From Zancudomyces culisetae (lineage: Eukaryota > Kickxellomycota > Harpellomycetes > Harpellales > Legeriomycetaceae): DNA of 21,272 nucleotides. A program made the translations under genes and the position numbers. The stretch is taken from NCBI GenBank assembly GCA_001969505.1, contig LSSK01001721.1, positions 1 to 21,272 of the forward strand, given 5' to 3'. Shown here one piece after another: positions 19,079 to 21,272 of the stretch. Every line of letters begins with the position of its first letter. Position 1 is the stretch's first letter. Below the pieces are notes generated by a model. It was given only the letters and a program-made list of their open reading frames with translations, was not told where the DNA came from and did no database searches.

Positions 19079-21218
19079 AGGGAGCATCGGAAGAGGGAGA
19101 AGAAGCTGAGGAGAGAAGGGCGAGGCGAACGCGGTTTCGGGAGTCGAAGAGGGTATCGATTGTTGGGCGGACGTCGTCCTTGTCGGAGAGAAGATCGAGG
19201 AGGTGGAGCAGCTTGAGAAGTTCACAGTCGTTAGAGTCGCAGTACCAGCTGTCGATGGGAATGCCGTTGGACAACTGGTAGGCGAATGCAAGAGGAGCGT
19301 TATCAACAAGGACAAGTTGGCTGAGATCGCGGCCAAGAATGGAGAGTTCTTTGATGTAGTTGTCGCAGACGTAGACGCAGCTGTCGCGGAACAACCGGTG
19401 GTGGAAAAACCTGTTTTCGGGGTCGAGGCGGTCGAGCAGCTTGTCGGCATAGATCTGTTGCGAGGCTGTAAAGACAACAACCTCAAATTTTTGCGAAACC
19501 TGTTCTAGAAAGTATTCGAGATGTGGGCGTTTGCGGCACTTGACGGTATATGTAGCACCGTTAAAGTCAACCGGAAACTCAAAGTCTGCATTATCGACCT
19601 GTTCACCAACACTGCAGTGCACAAGAGTCTCGTCGAGATCCAGAACTAGGGTTTTGGAAGGTGCGTTCTCGGACTTGGATGGGATGGCAGGCTTGCGAGA
19701 GAGATAGTGTTCAGGCACAGGCGGCAGGGACGACATAATCGCATAAGGGTCAACTTCATAAAGGTCTTGCGATGACATGGTTGCAGCTGTGCTCATGGTT
19801 GTGGCCATAGTTGTAGCAGTAGTCGTGGCTGTGGCAGTAGTTGTGGCAGTAGCAGTAGCAGTAGTCGTGTTTGTGGTGGTAGTTGTAGTTGTTGTAGTCG
19901 TTGTCATAGCTGTGGCTGTGGCAGCTGTAGCAATTGGAGGCGGTGAAAACATTATATTGTCGGTGTCTTTTTGTTGTGCGTTTAATACAAATGGAATCTT
20001 TTCAACATTGATATCAATTCTCCGCTTTACTCGCTTAAGCTGTGGTGTCGACGTGATAAACTCGGCATTCTCCTCGTCCATCGACCGTTTCCTATCTCCG
20101 CTTGTCAGTCGCCGCTCGCTAAGCTTCACCACAAACTTTTGCTCTATTGTCGCACCGCGTCGCTCTTCTTTTTCGCGGATTTGGATGTTTCGGATACGCT
20201 CGGATTGCCTTCTGCCCTTGGCTTGCTCCCTTTTTTCCTCTTCTTTTTTTTCCTCATCATTACTATTGCTATTGCTATTACTATTCCTGGTATTTTCCTT
20301 ACTTTCTTCATTATTATTAGCTTTATCGGAAGCTTTGTTGCTTCTATTTTTGCTAATGTTCATTATTGTCTTGACTATCGATGGTTTCACCACAACTCTT
20401 TCTTTCCGTCGCCTTTTCACACTAAGTTGCTGCTCAATTCGTTCGCATCTGGTATTTGCTCCCGTATTTTTACTCCCTATATTTTCTACAAACTTTTTAA
20501 CCGGCGTCAGCAACTTGTGGCCTCCCCTTCTGCCTCCGCTTTCTTTCCCAACAATACTCCTCCTTCGCGACCTAACTGATGCCCTATCCGGCGTCCTTGG
20601 TGCTTCCTTCTCCTTCTCTTTTGCCTTTTCTCGCCTTATATTTATTCCTACTCCTATCTGATCACCAGCTATGGTTGCTCTTCTTTTACTGCTCCCACTA
20701 CCATTAATTTTCCCCCCTGCTTTCTTCCTGGAATTTATTAATTCTATATTGCTACTTTGCCTTCTTTTCTTGATCACACTATTGTTATTCTGCCATTGAT
20801 GTGGCTTTTGCTTTTGTTGTTGTTGTTGCTGTTGTCCTCGCTGCGGCGTTGTCATTGTCACCATTCCATCACCCACGCTCCTTTCCTTCTCTTGCCCACC
20901 CCTTCCCTCCCCTCTAAGTTTTCTTAGGCTTCTAGCATCAATATTATTCATAACACCTTCTTTGTCCTTGTTTCCATTTCTCTTTCCTTCACTAACATTA
21001 TTACTCTTATCAATTATGGCCGACTCTGCGTTTTTGGTTTTATTACTGAGTCTAGTGCTTCTACGTACCCCAGCACCTCCTCCTCCTTTACTCCCATTGG
21101 CAAAAGTTATTTTTTTCCCCATCATAATGCTATTTTTCTTTGTATTTACACATTGATTCTCTTGAACTGTTCTCACGTCCTTTACTCCAGATGTTATGGA
21201 TCTTCTTCTTTTACTCAT
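19029..21218 (-). CDS. SCP/CTDSPL2-type HAD phosphatase with long disordered N-terminus
   Basis: This intronless 729-residue ORF starts at an ATG at 21218. The catalytic domain (residues about 520-700) opens with LVLDLDETLVHCS; D527 and D529 are the nucleophile and acid/base of the DxDx(T/V) class. It continues with VVVFTASQQIYADKLLD, HHRLFRDSC, LGRDLSQLVLVDNAP and AYQLSNGIPIDSW, closest in pattern to animal CTDSPL2 and to the Nem1/Psr phosphatases. Residues 1-430 are disordered and rich in Lys, Arg, Ser and Asn, with several basic clusters (SKRRRS, VKRRRKE) suggesting nuclear location. About 430-483 is a Thr/Ala tract. Likely substrates are phosphoserines, for instance on the Pol II tail, but the sequence does not say which. 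The missing membrane anchor argues against Nem1. Its last 15 residues and stop overlap TRM8. Confidence 0.92.
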   Translation of the reverse strand: MSKRRRSITSGVKDVRTVQENQCVNTKKNSIMMGKKITFANGSKGGGGAGVRRSTRLSNKTKNAESAIIDKSNNVSEGKRNGNKDKEGVMNNIDARSLRKLRGEGRGGQEKERSVGDGMVTMTTPQRGQQQQQQQKQKPHQWQNNNSVIKKRRQSSNIELINSRKKAGGKINGSGSSKRRATIAGDQIGVGINIRREKAKEKEKEAPRTPDRASVRSRRRSIVGKESGGRRGGHKLLTPVKKFVENIGSKNTGANTRCERIEQQLSVKRRRKERVVVKPSIVKTIMNISKNRSNKASDKANNNEESKENTRNSNSNSNSNDEEKKEEEKREQAKGRRQSERIRNIQIREKEERRGATIEQKFVVKLSERRLTSGDRKRSMDEENAEFITSTPQLKRVKRRIDINVEKIPFVLNAQQKDTDNIMFSPPPIATAATATAMTTTTTTTTTTTNTTTATATATTTATATTTATTMATTMSTAATMSSQDLYEVDPYAIMSSLPPVPEHYLSRKPAIPSKSENAPSKTLVLDLDETLVHCSVGEQVDNADFEFPVDFNGATYTVKCRKRPHLEYFLEQVSQKFEVVVFTASQQIYADKLLDRLDPENRFFHHRLFRDSCVYVCDNYIKELSILGRDLSQLVLVDNAPLAFAYQLSNGIPIDSWYCDSNDCELLKLLHLLDLLSDKDDVRPTIDTLFDSRNRVRLALLSSASSPSSDAPSTPVDSTQDTSAPCCG

Positions 21219-21272
21219 TCCCTTTTCGTGTTACAGTTGTTTACCCTGTTTTTTACCTGTCTTTCTTTTTTT

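Noticed and set aside
19777-20661. 294-codon plus-strand frame rich in Val and Leu
   Set aside because: It is antisense to the Thr/Ala and Lys/Arg-rich part of the phosphatase, whose catalytic domain proves the minus strand is coding.
1-21272. CRISPR array, transposon with terminal repeats, or secondary-metabolite cluster
   Set aside because: No spaced direct repeats, no transposase or reverse-transcriptase motifs, and no clustered biosynthetic genes were seen.

Overview
The window looks like nuclear DNA of a fungus, probably an early-diverging (zygomycete-grade) lineage. It is AT-rich and carries a eukaryotic tRNA gene without an encoded CCA end. Its genes are split by many short introns (about 62-220 nt, GTAAGT-type donors, acceptors often in TTTAG or AAATAG). 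Several genes are typical of fungi (END3, RMT2, COX9). The taxon cannot be named from this window. Exon coordinates were built by hand from splice sites, phase continuity and family motifs.

Layout. 77-149: tRNA-Phe(GAA) with an unusual T-loop. 157-3618: gene-poor, with a small membrane-protein ORF (898-1188, minus) and what looks like a decayed multi-pass membrane-protein gene (1417-2219, plus). 3619-4095: intronless, very acidic, prothymosin-like nuclear protein. 4935-6549 (plus): four-exon gene whose N-terminus resembles the telomere-protein OB fold of TPP1/Tpz1/Est3. It converges on END3 (8332-6843, minus), an EH-domain endocytic adaptor with one GC-AG intron. 8333-9838: 1.5 kb spacer with a perfect 22-bp palindrome. 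9839-10024 (plus): COX9, converging on RMT2 (12058-10744, minus), the ribosomal-protein arginine methyltransferase. A 372-bp divergent spacer separates RMT2 from IWR1 (12431-14289, plus, ten exons). Then come IBA57 (14884-16985, plus, four exons) and TRM8 (17834-19078, plus, four exons, first intron GC-AG). The last coding bases of TRM8 overlap, tail to tail, those of an SCP/CTDSPL2-type phosphatase (21218-19029, minus).

The genes are ordinary housekeeping functions: telomere maintenance, endocytosis, respiration, ribosome and tRNA methylation, RNA polymerase II import, Fe-S cluster assembly and dephosphorylation. They do not form an operon or cluster. The most interesting item is the TPP1/Tpz1/Est3-like gene: this family diverges so fast that it is often missed in fungi, and here the OB-fold hallmarks are followed by a roughly 190-residue tail that budding-yeast Est3 lacks. 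Others are the two consensus GC-AG introns, the TRM8/phosphatase coding overlap, the acidic insertion inside the Trm8 methyltransferase fold, and the tRNA T-loop changes.
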